From: Alphaproteobacteria bacterium UBA1303
Lineage (GTDB): Bacteria; Pseudomonadota; Alphaproteobacteria; Micropepsales; Micropepsaceae
Assembly (NCBI GenBank): GCA_002307315.1
Contig: DBTZ01000060.1
Location: forward strand, 82,074-146,073
DNA length: 64,000 bases
Direction: 5' to 3'
Below the pieces are notes generated by a model. That model saw only the letters and a list, made by a program, of their open reading frames with translations. It was not told the DNA's origin and did no database searches. This document shows positions 51,473 through 60,778 of this stretch, in pieces (position 1 is the first letter of the stretch; the number at the start of each line of letters is the position of its first letter). The translations under genes were made by a program, and so were the position numbers.

Positions 51473-51641
51473 CCCATACCTTTTCGGAACCACAAATCCG
51501 GCAACGATCCCCGTTGCCTTCACAGATAACTCTATAGCACAGAGTATACCCGTACCGAGTTTTTCCGATGAATTTTGCTTGCAAAACGCTGCGGGACGCA
51601 CGCGATATGACGTACTCTTTCAAACCGCGAGCGCAAAGCCC

Positions 51642-51965
51642 ATGTCAGACTCTCACCCGATCGACCGCCTGTTCGCCCTCATCGAATCGCGAAAAGATGG
51701 CGATGCTAAAACCTCCTACACGGCCAGCCTGTTGAAGGCAGGGGTTGCACGCTGCGCCAAGAAGTTCGGCGAAGAAAGCGTGGAAGCGCTGCTGGCGGCG
51801 GTGGGCGGCGATAAGAAGGAACTCGTCGCCGAATCGGCCGACGTGCTTTACCACCTGCTGGTGCTGTGGGCCGCGTGCGGGGTTACGCCTTCGGACGTCT
51901 ATGAAACCCTCGCCGAACGCGAAGGGCGCTCCGGCATCGAGGAAAAGGCCTCGCGCCAAGTCTAG
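51642..51965 (+). CDS. hisE: Phosphoribosyl-ATP pyrophosphatase
   Basis: 107 residues from the ATG at 51642. It hydrolyses phosphoribosyl-ATP in the second step of histidine synthesis. The all-alpha MazG-like core is seen in KKFGEESVEALLAAV, then KKELVAESADVLYHLLVLW. The other his genes are not in the window. The last 4 bases overlap the XRE gene on the other strand. Confidence 0.93.
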   Translation: MSDSHPIDRLFALIESRKDGDAKTSYTASLLKAGVARCAKKFGEESVEALLAAVGGDKKELVAESADVLYHLLVLWAACGVTPSDVYETLAEREGRSGIEEKASRQV

Positions 51966-52429
51966 GCCGGCCCCGGCTCCCTAGACTGCGCTTCCTCGGC
52001 AAGGCTTTTGACCAAATCGAGCACACGCTTGCGCACCTTGGGATCCTTGATGCGCATGTAAGCCAACGAAAGCTGCAACCCCTCGCCGCTCGAAACGAAT
52101 TCTAACACCGGCGGGGCTTCGCCTTCGGCAAAGCCCGGCGCGTCGGTCAGTTGATCGGACACACCCTCGTAGAAATAAAAGATGGGGACGCCGAGAATCC
52201 GCGCGATTTCAAACAAGCGCCCGGCACCGATCCGGTTCACGCCCTTTTCGTATTTCTGAACCTGCTGAAAGGTCAAACCCAGAAGGTCGCCCAAGCGTTC
52301 CTGGCTCATGCCGATCATCATCCGGCGCAAGCGCAGTCGGTTGCCTACCTGAGCATCAATCGGATTGGCTTGTTTTTTTGGCAAGGCCCTACACGCAGCA
52401 TTTGTAATTCGCGCGAACCATAACCACAT
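51962..52429 (-). CDS. XRE-family helix-turn-helix regulator
   Basis: 155 residues as an ATG frame; the conserved part begins near residue 20 (NPIDAQVGNRLRLRRMMIG), so a later start is possible. The helix-turn-helix is MSQERLGDLLGLTFQQVQKY, then EKGVNRI. A C-terminal region of about 75 residues ends KVRKRVLDLVKSLAEEA. This regulator follows lnt in many alphaproteobacteria. Its target is unknown. Confidence 0.88.
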   Translation of the reverse strand: MWLWFARITNAACRALPKKQANPIDAQVGNRLRLRRMMIGMSQERLGDLLGLTFQQVQKYEKGVNRIGAGRLFEIARILGVPIFYFYEGVSDQLTDAPGFAEGEAPPVLEFVSSGEGLQLSLAYMRIKDPKVRKRVLDLVKSLAEEAQSREPGPA

Positions 52430-52475
52430 TCACCGGTTCCGAAAAGGCGAAAACCGACATTTGCCGTCGGCTGCG

Positions 52476-54029
52476 TCACTTTCTTCCTCTTTTCCGCCGG
52501 GTACAGATTAAAGTGACCGTCAAGAGGAGTGCAAACCACATACCTCGTATCCTAGCGTACGGCGTAGCCTCAATTTCAGATGGCAATGCACCATCCAATA
52601 TACCTTGGCGGTCCAATCCAAGCTCGGCAGTGATTCGCCCCAAAGGATCGATGACGGCGCTGATACCGGTATTGGCGGCACGCACCACCGGAAGGCCTTC
52701 CTCGATCGCGCGCAAGCGCGCCACCAGCAGATGCTGGCGCGGACCGGCCCAGGGGCCAAACCAGGAATCGTCGGTGACGTTGACGAGCCATCCCGGCCGT
52801 TCGGGGCCGACCACTTCGTCCGGGAACAGAATTTCGTAGCAGATCAGCGGACCGGCGGACGGCGCTCCGGGGACGCGAAACCGTTGCGCCCCCGCCCCGC
52901 GGCCGAAACTGCCGTTAATGCCGGTGAGCTTCTTTAAGCCCCATTTTTCAAGAGTTTGTTCGAAGGGCAAATATTCGCCGAACGGCACCAAATGCGATTT
53001 GTCGTAGGTCGCGATCGGCCGACCGCGGTCGAAAATGTAGAAGCTGTTGTAGTAGTGCGCATCGCCCTCTTCGTCGCGCACCCCCCGGATGGCGCCGGTC
53101 ATCAGAATCGTTCCGCGAATGTTGATGTCGCGAATCCAAGCCAATGCATCCTCATTGACGGCGATGAGAAACGGCGGGGCCGATTCCGGCCAGATCGCAA
53201 TGGTGGGAACGCCAGCCCCCGGCTGCTCGGTCAGATCGGTCAGCCGGTACCAATTCCGTACGACGGCCGACAGGGTATATTTCTCGTTCTGCGGAATATT
53301 AGGTTGCACAATTCTAAGTCGCACGCCGTCGACCGTTCCGGTCGGCGTCATCGCCAAACGAACGAGACCGAAAATACCCAAAGCCGTAAACAGGCCGGCC
53401 ATCGCCGCCGGCAATCGCCAACGCGGCCGGACCCCGATCAATTCCGCCAGCGACGCGCCGAACAAAATGGTGAGAAGCCCCAGCCCATAGGTGCCGACCA
53501 ACGCCGCCCCTTGCATGATGGGAAGCACGGCCCCCCAACCGTAACCGGTAACATTCCAGGGAAAGCCGGTCAGCACATGACCGCGCAACCATTCGCAAAG
53601 CGCAAAGGCGAACGTAAAAACAAAAACCCTCGTCGACCCCGATCGCCAGAACTTCGCCGCCACCGCGCCCGCAACGGCGGGAAACAACGCCAAGCCGCCG
53701 GGAAACAACACCGCCACGAATGGCAATTGCCAAGCGTGAGAGGCGGCATCGACCATGAAGGCGTAACCGATCCAGTGCAGTCCGACGAGAAACTGGCCGA
53801 AGCCGAACCACCAGCCGCTCGCGAACCCGGCGCGAATCGGCCGCCGCTTTCCGACCGTCGCATCGAGCCTTAAGACCAGCGCGGCGTATCCGACGAGCAA
53901 CAGCGGAAAAAGGCCGAACGGCGCAAAACCCAACGCCGACAACGCGCCGATAAAAAAATCGAAAGCGGCGCCGCGCCATCCGCGCCAAGCCCGCATGCGG
54001 GCGGCCAGGCGTGCGGCGAGCCGCTTCAT
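52476..54029 (-). CDS. lnt: Apolipoprotein N-acyltransferase
   Basis: 517 residues. Six or so membrane helices in the first 220 residues precede a nitrilase-like domain. The catalytic triad is visible as Glu in AIWPESAPPF, Lys in YDKSHLVPFGEYLPFE and Cys in PLICYEILFPDEV. It adds the third acyl chain to lipoproteins on the outer face of the inner membrane. It overlaps corC by 4 bases. Confidence 0.96.
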   Translation of the reverse strand: MKRLAARLAARMRAWRGWRGAAFDFFIGALSALGFAPFGLFPLLLVGYAALVLRLDATVGKRRPIRAGFASGWWFGFGQFLVGLHWIGYAFMVDAASHAWQLPFVAVLFPGGLALFPAVAGAVAAKFWRSGSTRVFVFTFAFALCEWLRGHVLTGFPWNVTGYGWGAVLPIMQGAALVGTYGLGLLTILFGASLAELIGVRPRWRLPAAMAGLFTALGIFGLVRLAMTPTGTVDGVRLRIVQPNIPQNEKYTLSAVVRNWYRLTDLTEQPGAGVPTIAIWPESAPPFLIAVNEDALAWIRDINIRGTILMTGAIRGVRDEEGDAHYYNSFYIFDRGRPIATYDKSHLVPFGEYLPFEQTLEKWGLKKLTGINGSFGRGAGAQRFRVPGAPSAGPLICYEILFPDEVVGPERPGWLVNVTDDSWFGPWAGPRQHLLVARLRAIEEGLPVVRAANTGISAVIDPLGRITAELGLDRQGILDGALPSEIEATPYARIRGMWFALLLTVTLICTRRKRGRK

Positions 54030-54925
54030 AGCGCGCCGTCCGAATTTTGCGCCGGCCGAATGCGCAAACGCTTCACCCGTCGGGGATCAGCTTCGAGGAT
54101 TTCGAATTCGTAGCCGGCCGGATGCACCACGATTTCGCCGCGCTGCGGCACCCGTCCGACGAACGCCACCACCAGCCCGCCCAGAGTTTCGATTTCGTCT
54201 TCGTCGTCGCCGAGCGGAAAGACGATACCGGTTTCGCGTTCGAAATCCTCCAGCGCGAGGCGGGCATCGGCGAGAAACCCGCCGCCGGCAAGCGGCCGGG
54301 CATGCGGCGCTTCCTCGTCGTGCTCGTCGGCAATATCGCCGACGATCTCCTCGATGATGTCCTCGATCGACACCAACCCGTCGGTGCCGCCGTATTCGTC
54401 GACCACCAGCGCCAGATGGGTATGCAGAGTCTGCATCTTCAATAGAAGATCGAGCACCGGCATCGACGGCGGCACGAACAGAATGTCGTGCTTGATCTCG
54501 GCGATCGGTTTCTCGTCGAGACGGAAGCTTCCATCGTCCTGGGGTTCGAGCAGACCGAGCACGCTCTTGAGATGCACCAGCCCGATCGGATCGTCGAGGG
54601 TTTCGCGAAACACCGGCAGGCGCGAATGCTGCGCTTGGCGGAACAACATCGCCAGATCGGCAAGCGACGTCTTCTCGTCCACCGCAACGATATCGGCGCG
54701 CGGCACCATCACGTCCTTCACCTTGAGATCGCCGAATTTCAGAAGATTGGCAAGCATGGTGCGCTCGGGCGCCGACAAGGTATCGCTTTCGCGCTCGCTT
54801 TCTTCGATCACCGCCTCCAGGCTTTCGCGGATCGATCCGCCGCCGCCGTGCAAGACTAGCGACAGCCGCTTCAGCAGCGAGGGTTTTTCGTCTTCGGTAT
54901 TCTGACGATGGGAATCGCCGCTCAT
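54026..54925 (-). CDS. corC: CorC/HlyC-family CBS-domain protein
   Basis: 299 residues. Two CBS domains (VKDVMVPRADIVAVDEKTSL, then FVPPSMPVLDLLLKMQ) are followed by a CorC_HlyC transporter-associated domain (IEDIIEEIVGDIADEHDEE, then PAGYEFEILEADPRRVKRLR). No membrane helices. It is linked to magnesium/cobalt efflux. It overlaps ybeY and lnt by 4 bases each. Confidence 0.92.
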   Translation of the reverse strand: MSGDSHRQNTEDEKPSLLKRLSLVLHGGGGSIRESLEAVIEESERESDTLSAPERTMLANLLKFGDLKVKDVMVPRADIVAVDEKTSLADLAMLFRQAQHSRLPVFRETLDDPIGLVHLKSVLGLLEPQDDGSFRLDEKPIAEIKHDILFVPPSMPVLDLLLKMQTLHTHLALVVDEYGGTDGLVSIEDIIEEIVGDIADEHDEEAPHARPLAGGGFLADARLALEDFERETGIVFPLGDDEDEIETLGGLVVAFVGRVPQRGEIVVHPAGYEFEILEADPRRVKRLRIRPAQNSDGAL

Positions 54926-55371
54926 GACGCCTGCCTGTATGGGTTGCGAATGCCGAGACGGGCGAGAATGGCTATTTCCCGGCCTTCCATGATTTCCGCC
55001 TCGCCGGTTTTCACGTGATCGTAACCGAGCAGATGCAAGGTTCCATGCACCGCCAAATGCACGGCGTGATCGGTAACGCGCGTCTTCGCCGCCTTAGCCT
55101 CGGTGGCGGTCACGCCGTAGGCGATTGCGATGTCGCCAAGATACGCCTGATGACCGGAAGACGCGGGAAACGACAGCACGTTGGTCGGCTTGTTCTTGCG
55201 GCGGAAGCGCCGGTTGAGCGTTTGCAGAGCTTCGTCGCCGGTCAAAAGAACGGTCAGCGACCCTTTGCGCCTTTCGGCGGCCAGCGTCCGGCGCACCGCC
55301 ATGCGCAAATGGGACGGCAGATTGCGAATCTTCCGCCAGCGCGCGTCCTCAATGTGAATGTCGACGCTCAT
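54922..55371 (-). CDS. ybeY: Endoribonuclease YbeY (rRNA maturation factor)
   Basis: 149 residues. The zinc motif is HLAVHGTLHLLGYDH, the usual H-x3-H-x5-H. The FRRKNKPTNVLSFP segment is also typical. It acts in 16S rRNA 3'-end processing and 70S quality control. It is translationally coupled to phoH and corC. Confidence 0.95.
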   Translation of the reverse strand: MSVDIHIEDARWRKIRNLPSHLRMAVRRTLAAERRKGSLTVLLTGDEALQTLNRRFRRKNKPTNVLSFPASSGHQAYLGDIAIAYGVTATEAKAAKTRVTDHAVHLAVHGTLHLLGYDHVKTGEAEIMEGREIAILARLGIRNPYRQAS

Positions 55372-56342
55372 GCCTTCTTCTTCGCGTGTTTTTCCGCCGC
55401 CCGATTATAGGCGGCAACGATGCGGGTGACGAGAGCGTGGCGCACCACGTCCGCTTCGCCGAAGCGAACAATGGCAACACCTTCGACATCTTCGAGCAGC
55501 TTCAAGGCTTCCGCAAGCCCTTCGCCCAGGTTGCCCGGCAAATCGCTCTGCGTCGGATCGCCGGTCACGCACATGCGCGAATCCTCGCCGAGCCGGGTGA
55601 GAAACATCTTCATCTGCATCGGGGTACAATTCTGCGCCTCGTCCAAAATGACGAAGGCGCGGCTAAGCGTCCGTCCACGCATGAAAGCCAAAGGCGCCAC
55701 TTCGATCGTGCCCTGTTCCATCAGCCGGGTGGCGGCCTCGCCCATAGTGGCGAACAAAGCGTCGGTCAGCGGCCGCAGGTAGGGATCGATCTTTTCCTTG
55801 AGATCGCCGGGCAGAAACCCCAACCGCTCGCCCGCCTCCAGCGCCGGACGGGTGAGAATCAGCCGCTCGACCTCGTGCCGCATCAGCAGCGATGCGCCGT
55901 AGGCGGCCGCGAGAAACGTCTTTCCCGTGCCGGCCGGACCGATGCCGAAGGTCAGGGGACGTTTCGCCATTGCTTCGAGATAGGCGCTTTGCGCCGCCGA
56001 TCGCGGTCGCACCAGCTTGCCGCCGGCGCATTTGATCGCGCCGGGAGCAACCTCGCCTTCCTCGACGAAGCGGATGTCGGCGTCGAGTTCGGCGCTGCCG
56101 GCGCTCTCGCCTGCTTCAAGTCGAGCATAGAAGTTCCTCAACGCCTTGGCCGCTCGCTCGCGCGATGCCCCCGTCACCGCCACCAGATTGCCGCGCATCG
56201 CCAAGCGTACGGCGAATTTCTGCTCAAGACGGGCAAAATGTTTCTGGTGCGGCCCGGCCAAAGCCGTCAGCAGGCGATTGTCGGGAAATTCCAAGGTCAG
56301 TTTCGCCGTTTCCGGTTTTGCCTTGATCACGGGTTTGGACAT
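55368..56342 (-). CDS. ybeZ: PhoH-family ATPase (YbeZ)
   Basis: 324 residues. An N-terminal single-strand nucleic-acid-binding region precedes the ATPase core with Walker A FGIGPAGTGKTFLA and Walker B FVILDEAQNCTPMQMKMFLT. It works with YbeY on RNA. It overlaps miaB by 16 bases and ybeY by 4. Confidence 0.95.
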   Translation of the reverse strand: MSKPVIKAKPETAKLTLEFPDNRLLTALAGPHQKHFARLEQKFAVRLAMRGNLVAVTGASRERAAKALRNFYARLEAGESAGSAELDADIRFVEEGEVAPGAIKCAGGKLVRPRSAAQSAYLEAMAKRPLTFGIGPAGTGKTFLAAAYGASLLMRHEVERLILTRPALEAGERLGFLPGDLKEKIDPYLRPLTDALFATMGEAATRLMEQGTIEVAPLAFMRGRTLSRAFVILDEAQNCTPMQMKMFLTRLGEDSRMCVTGDPTQSDLPGNLGEGLAEALKLLEDVEGVAIVRFGEADVVRHALVTRIVAAYNRAAEKHAKKKA

Positions 56343-57676
56343 ATTGGCACCTCTTGCCGCAGCGCGCCTTTCAGCGAATTGGGCAGTACCGCTTCGATAA
56401 CCACGTCGGCGACGCGACCGATCAGATGGCCGGCATTTTCGACATGCACCGGTTGAAGATAGGGCGAACGGCCGACCGCCTGATTCTTTTTGCGGCCCGG
56501 CCGTTCGAACAATACCGAAAAGGTTTTGCCGAGGCAGGCTTGATTGAACGCGGCTTGTTGGCGGGTCAAAAGCGCCTGCAGTTCCTGCAGCCGCGCATTC
56601 TTTGCCGCATCGGGCACATGGCCGGCCATCGCCGCCGCCGGCGTTCCCGGCCGGGCGCTATACTTGAACGAATACGCGCTCGCGTAGCCGACCGCTTCCA
56701 CCAGCTTCACGGTGGCGCGGAAATCCTCGTCGCTCTCGCCGGGAAACCCGACGATGAAATCGCCGCTAAGCGCGATGTCGGAACGCGCCGCGCGAATGCG
56801 CTCGACCAGACGCAGATAATCAGCCGCCTTGTGGCCGCGATTCATCGCCGCAAGAATCTTGTCGGACCCCGCCTGGACCGGCAGATGCAGGTACGGCATC
56901 AGCGCCGCAATGTCGCGATGGGCCTCGATCAGATCGTCGCCCATGTCGCGCGGGTGGCTGGTGACGTAGCGCAGGCGCAAATCCTTCATCTTCGCCAGTG
57001 CGCAGATCAACGTCGCCAACGACCATTCGCCGCTTGGTCCCTCGCCGCGATAGGCATTGACGTTCTGGCCGAGCAGCGTGATCTCGCGCGCGCCTTCGTC
57101 GTAGAGCCGCATCGCTTCGTCCAGCACATCCTTGACCGGCCGCGAATACTCCGCTCCGCGGGTATACGGCACCACGCAATAGGTGCAGAATTTATCGCAT
57201 CCCTCCTGCACGGTAAGAAAAGCGGAAACGCCGACCCCGCCATGCGCTTCGGGCAAGGAATCGAACTTCGCCACCGCGGGAAAATCGGTATCGAGCGCAT
57301 GGCCGCCCTTTCTGGCAATCTCGGCGATCATCTGCGGTAGGCGGGCATAGGATTGTGGACCGACCACAATATCGACGGCCGGCTGGCGGGCGATAATCTC
57401 CTCGCCTTCGGCCTGGGCGACGCAGCCGGCAACGGCGATGACGGTCGGTTTACCGGCGCGGGCACGCGTCTGCTTGACGATTTTCAGGCGGCCGAGCTCG
57501 GAATAGACCTTCTCGGCGGCTTTTTCGCGAATATGACAGGTGTTGAGGATCACCATGTCGGCATCCGCGGGATCGTCGGTCGGCGTCATGCCAAGCGGCA
57601 CCAACAGATCCGCCATGCGGGCGGAATCGTAGACGTTCATTTGGCAGCCGTAGGTTTTTATATAAAGCTTCTGCAT
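56327..57676 (-). CDS. miaB: tRNA-2-methylthio-N6-dimethylallyladenosine synthase
   Basis: 449 residues. Radical-SAM methylthiotransferase. The N-terminal UPF0004 domain has Cys in TYGCQMNVYDS, LNTCHIREKA and VAGCVAQ. The radical-SAM cluster is CDKFCTYC. A C-terminal TRAM domain ends the protein. It modifies adenosine 37 in tRNAs. A degenerate repeat copy lies between it and plsC. Confidence 0.96.
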   Translation of the reverse strand: MQKLYIKTYGCQMNVYDSARMADLLVPLGMTPTDDPADADMVILNTCHIREKAAEKVYSELGRLKIVKQTRARAGKPTVIAVAGCVAQAEGEEIIARQPAVDIVVGPQSYARLPQMIAEIARKGGHALDTDFPAVAKFDSLPEAHGGVGVSAFLTVQEGCDKFCTYCVVPYTRGAEYSRPVKDVLDEAMRLYDEGAREITLLGQNVNAYRGEGPSGEWSLATLICALAKMKDLRLRYVTSHPRDMGDDLIEAHRDIAALMPYLHLPVQAGSDKILAAMNRGHKAADYLRLVERIRAARSDIALSGDFIVGFPGESDEDFRATVKLVEAVGYASAYSFKYSARPGTPAAAMAGHVPDAAKNARLQELQALLTRQQAAFNQACLGKTFSVLFERPGRKKNQAVGRSPYLQPVHVENAGHLIGRVADVVIEAVLPNSLKGALRQEVPICPNP

Positions 57677-57694
57677 GCGACGGTTAGATTCATC

Positions 57695-57760
57695 GGCGCA
57701 ACTTTACGCGCAATACCGGTTCCCACGTTTGCACCCCGCGCATAGCTTATGCGCGAAGCG
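57695..57760. repeat. Degenerate fragment of the palindromic repeat
   Basis: GCAACTTTACGCGCAATACCGG, interrupted by drift, then CCCACGTTTGCACC match the shared hairpin of the family, without its TAGAGC ends. It lies in the plsC-miaB gap. Confidence 0.5.
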
Positions 57761-57784
57761 CCGCGCCGACACAAGCAATCGCGC

Positions 57785-58570
57785 TCATGCCGCGTTGCGC
57801 CAGTTTTTCGCCGCCCGCCGCCAACCGGCGCGCACCAGTGTCTCGGCTTGCAGCGTGGCCTCTTTGCGGCCGAGCGACGACGACAGCGGCGGATGGAATT
57901 CCACCACCACATCGAGCGGCCCCGCCTTCAGCATGTTCCAGACGTGGGGAAACAGCGAAAAATCGCCGACCCAAGCGTAGGAATACCGGTCGGAGCGATT
58001 CATCGGCATACCGTGCATCGCGACATAGGAAATGGTGGCCGGCTGGATGGGAAAATCGGCCACCCCATCTCCATCGGCCATCGCCGCGCCCAAAAGCGAG
58101 CTTTTGAACGGCAAGATACGATTATTGTCGGACGTTGTGCCTTCGGGAAAGAAGGCTATGCGGTCGCCCATCGCCATCCGCGCCCGAATGCCGTCGCGCT
58201 GCTGGCCGACCTTGCCGCGCCGCCGCCGCTCGACCAGCACCGATTCCTGCAAACGCACCATGGTGCCGACGAACGGCCATTGGGCGGCATCGTGGCGGGC
58301 GACGAACGACATCGGCGCGGTCGAGCCGAGTATGAAGACATCGAGATAAGACGTGTGGTTGGCGATCAGAAGACTGCCGCAATCGTCGATCGGCTTACCG
58401 ACGACGACGACCTTGATGCCGAACAAACGGCAGACCGCCGCGTGAAATCTCGGCGGAAAGGTCTTTCGCCGTTTCAATTTAAACTTCACCGCGATGCCCT
58501 GCCAGGCGAACGCAAGGAGGACCATCGCGACAAAGCAGAAGAGCAACACGCCGGCCCGCAAATTGGTCAT
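57785..58570 (-). CDS. plsC: 1-acyl-sn-glycerol-3-phosphate acyltransferase
   Basis: 261 residues from the ATG at 58570, one base after the fur stop codon. One N-terminal helix (LLFCFVAMVLLAFAWQGIAV). The acyltransferase motifs are NHTSYLD and FPEGTTSD. It makes phosphatidic acid in membrane lipid synthesis. The fur-plsC-miaB order is shared by many alphaproteobacteria. Confidence 0.92.
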   Translation of the reverse strand: MTNLRAGVLLFCFVAMVLLAFAWQGIAVKFKLKRRKTFPPRFHAAVCRLFGIKVVVVGKPIDDCGSLLIANHTSYLDVFILGSTAPMSFVARHDAAQWPFVGTMVRLQESVLVERRRRGKVGQQRDGIRARMAMGDRIAFFPEGTTSDNNRILPFKSSLLGAAMADGDGVADFPIQPATISYVAMHGMPMNRSDRYSYAWVGDFSLFPHVWNMLKAGPLDVVVEFHPPLSSSLGRKEATLQAETLVRAGWRRAAKNWRNAA

Positions 58571-58571
58571 G

Positions 58572-59024
58572 TCAGCGGGATTTCCTCGGCACGCCGTAAA
58601 GCTCGAGCCGGTGGTCGAGCAAATCGAAGCCGAGATCCTCGGCAATGCGCCGTTGCAGTTTTTCGATTTCTTCGTTGCGGAATTCGATCACCGTACCGGT
58701 CTGAACGTCGATCAGATGGTCGTGGTGCGCTTCCGGCTGCTCCTCGTAGCGCGAACGCCCGTCGCGGAAATCGTGTCGTTCGAGAATGCCGGCATCCTCG
58801 AACAGTTTCACCGTACGATAAACGGTGGCGATGGAAATCTTGGGATCGAGGGCGGAAGCGCGTCGATACAGCTCCTCCGCATCGGGGTGGTCGGCCGACT
58901 TGGACAACACGCGGGCGATCACCCGGCGCTGCTCGGTCATCCGCAACCCCTTCTCGACGCAGAGTTGTTCGATCCGCGTCACGGCCAGCTCCTGTTCCAC
59001 CCTCTGCGACCCTTCTAAGGTCAT
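58572..59024 (-). CDS. fur: Fur-family transcriptional regulator
   Basis: 150 residues from the ATG at 59024; an ATG at 59045 is an alternative that overlaps rimI. Winged helix EEQRR..RVIARVLSKSADHPDAEELYR then ISIATVYRTVKLFEDAGILE, and metal-binding HHDHLIDVQTGTVIEF. In alphaproteobacteria this ortholog may sense manganese (Mur) rather than iron; the sequence alone does not decide it. Confidence 0.92.
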   Translation of the reverse strand: MTLEGSQRVEQELAVTRIEQLCVEKGLRMTEQRRVIARVLSKSADHPDAEELYRRASALDPKISIATVYRTVKLFEDAGILERHDFRDGRSRYEEQPEAHHDHLIDVQTGTVIEFRNEEIEKLQRRIAEDLGFDLLDHRLELYGVPRKSR

Positions 59025-59034
59025 GCAAAGTATT

Positions 59035-59508
59035 TCAAACTTCAAGTAGCGGAAGTTGCGCGCTTAAAACAAGGGCATCTTCTTTGTGGTCCCTATCCCT
59101 AAGGTAGTATCCTGGCCGCACCCCAACTTTTAAGAACCCTAGTCCGTTATACAAGTTCTTTGCCGCAAAATTGCCCACATTCACTTCAAGAAACAGACTT
59201 TTCGCCCCCATGTCGGCAGCTTTTTCTGCCCCTGCGCGTACCATCTCCCGACCAAGCCCGCGCCTTCTTGACGCAGGCCTCACAGCCAAGGTGAGAATCT
59301 CGGCTTCATCCGCCGCCACGCGAATCAAAACAAAGCCGCCGGGCCGGTTACCGGCCGCCACCGCAATTTCCGCCACCACGGCGTACACCCCGGCTTGCGC
59401 CATCAGGCTTGCAATGGCAGCAGCGCTCCAGGCGTCCCCGCACGCTTCGGAGTGAATGCGCGCGAGAATTTCGCAATCGCACGGATGGAACCAAAAGGCC
59501 GTGCTCAC
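59035..59508 (-). CDS. rimI: Ribosomal-protein-alanine N-acetyltransferase
   Basis: 157 residues from a GTG at 59508, whose bases overlap the stop of the nitroreductase gene (GTGA). GNAT fold with LTLAVRPASRRRGLGREMVR as the acetyl-CoA site, then LEVNVGNFAAKNLYNGLGF. It acetylates the N-terminus of ribosomal protein S18 in E. coli. Its place upstream of fur fits the alphaproteobacterial order. Confidence 0.88.
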   Translation of the reverse strand: MSTAFWFHPCDCEILARIHSEACGDAWSAAAIASLMAQAGVYAVVAEIAVAAGNRPGGFVLIRVAADEAEILTLAVRPASRRRGLGREMVRAGAEKAADMGAKSLFLEVNVGNFAAKNLYNGLGFLKVGVRPGYYLRDRDHKEDALVLSAQLPLLEV

Positions 59509-60095
59509 ACGATACGGCACGCTTCGTCGAACGACAGGCGAGGTCCGCGCGGATGCAAACCCTTCGGATCGCCATAGCCGAGGTTGCAAAGAAAATTCGC
59601 CCTCACCTTCGTGCCGGCGAAGAATTCCTTGGTCACGCCGGCGATATCGAACCCCGACATCGGCCCGCAATCGAGACCGAGCGACCGCGCCGCGACGATG
59701 AAATACCCCCCCTGCAATGAGGCATTGCGAAAAGCGGTTTCCTCGGCCACCGCCGGATCGGCAAACCAGTCCTTGGCGCCGGGATAGTGCGGAAACAGCT
59801 TCGGTAGGGTTGTCGCAAAATCGAGATCGTAGCCCAAAATCGCCGTGACCGGCGCGGACATGGTCTTTTCGACGTTGGGGGGCGCCAGATGGGGCTTCAG
59901 CCGCGTCTTGGCCTCCTGCGACACCGCAAAGACAATCCGCGCCGGGGTGGAATTGACCGCCGTCGGCCCCCATCGCATCATATCGTACAGCGCCATCAAC
60001 ACCGCAGGACTGACCGGCTTGTCGGTCCAGGCATTATGGGTGCGGGCGGCGCGGAAGATCCGGTCGAGCGCCTCATCGTTGACGGCATGGGGCAT
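59505..60095 (-). CDS. Nitroreductase-family flavoprotein, RutE/HadB type
   Basis: 196 residues. FMN-dependent reductase fold, with FRAARTHNAWTDKPVSPAVL at the start, then GPTAVNSTPARIVF, and a late CNLGYGDPKGLHPRGPRL. These match the malonic semialdehyde reductase (RutE) group, but no pyrimidine-degradation genes are nearby, so the substrate is uncertain. It overlaps rimI by 4 bases. Confidence 0.85.
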   Translation of the reverse strand: MPHAVNDEALDRIFRAARTHNAWTDKPVSPAVLMALYDMMRWGPTAVNSTPARIVFAVSQEAKTRLKPHLAPPNVEKTMSAPVTAILGYDLDFATTLPKLFPHYPGAKDWFADPAVAEETAFRNASLQGGYFIVAARSLGLDCGPMSGFDIAGVTKEFFAGTKVRANFLCNLGYGDPKGLHPRGPRLSFDEACRIV

Positions 60096-60158
60096 GGGGT
60101 TTGCGCTCCTAAATTAAAGAATCAACAATCGGACAAGGTCGCAGAAAACAGCGGCGTC

Positions 60159-60716
60159 TTAAACCGCCTCGACCGCATTCACCTCCGGGACATAGTGGCG
60201 AAGCAGGCTTTCTATCCCTTGTTTTAGCGTCATGGTTGCGGACGGGCAGCCGGAACAGGCCCCACGCATGTGCAGGTACACCACACCGGACATTTCATCG
60301 AAGCCCTTATAGACGATGTCGCCGCCGTCCTGAGCCACCGCCGGCCGCACCCTAGTCTCGATCAATTCCTTAATCTGGGCCACGATTTCGCTGTCCTGAC
60401 CTCTCTCCGCCTCAGCCGGCTCTTCGGCCGGATGGGCGATCAGTGCCGCGCCGCTAGCGAAATGTTCCATGATCGCGCTCAACACCGCCGGTTTAAGATG
60501 TTTCCATTCGCCGGCATTCTTGGTCACCGAGATGAAATCGGCGCCGAAAAACACCCGCGTCACCTCGCCGGTGGCGAATAGAGCGTGGGCGAGCGGCGAA
60601 CGTGCGGCATCCTCCGCGGTAGGGAAATCGGCCACCGCACCTTTGGGCATCACCTCGCAGCCGGGAATGAACTTCATGGTCGCCGGGTTGGGCGTGGATT
60701 CGGTCTGTATAAACAT
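60159..60716 (-). CDS. nfuA: Nfu-type iron-sulfur carrier
   Basis: 185 residues. An N-terminal Nfu domain (MFIQTESTPNPATMKFIPG) and a C-terminal NifU domain with the cluster-binding CSGCPSA pair. It hands Fe-S clusters to target enzymes. First gene of the minus-strand run that ends with the XRE regulator near 52 kb. Confidence 0.94.
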   Translation of the reverse strand: MFIQTESTPNPATMKFIPGCEVMPKGAVADFPTAEDAARSPLAHALFATGEVTRVFFGADFISVTKNAGEWKHLKPAVLSAIMEHFASGAALIAHPAEEPAEAERGQDSEIVAQIKELIETRVRPAVAQDGGDIVYKGFDEMSGVVYLHMRGACSGCPSATMTLKQGIESLLRHYVPEVNAVEAV

Positions 60717-60778
60717 GGGCTTTCCCGAATGGTTGACTACTTTACTTGGACCATAGCCGATTTCGCTTCAAGAGGCGA

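Noticed and set aside
59035..59973. A 312-codon frame extending rimI upstream
   Set aside because: The added part reads through the nitroreductase gene in another frame; the GTG at 59508 fits the 4-base overlap.
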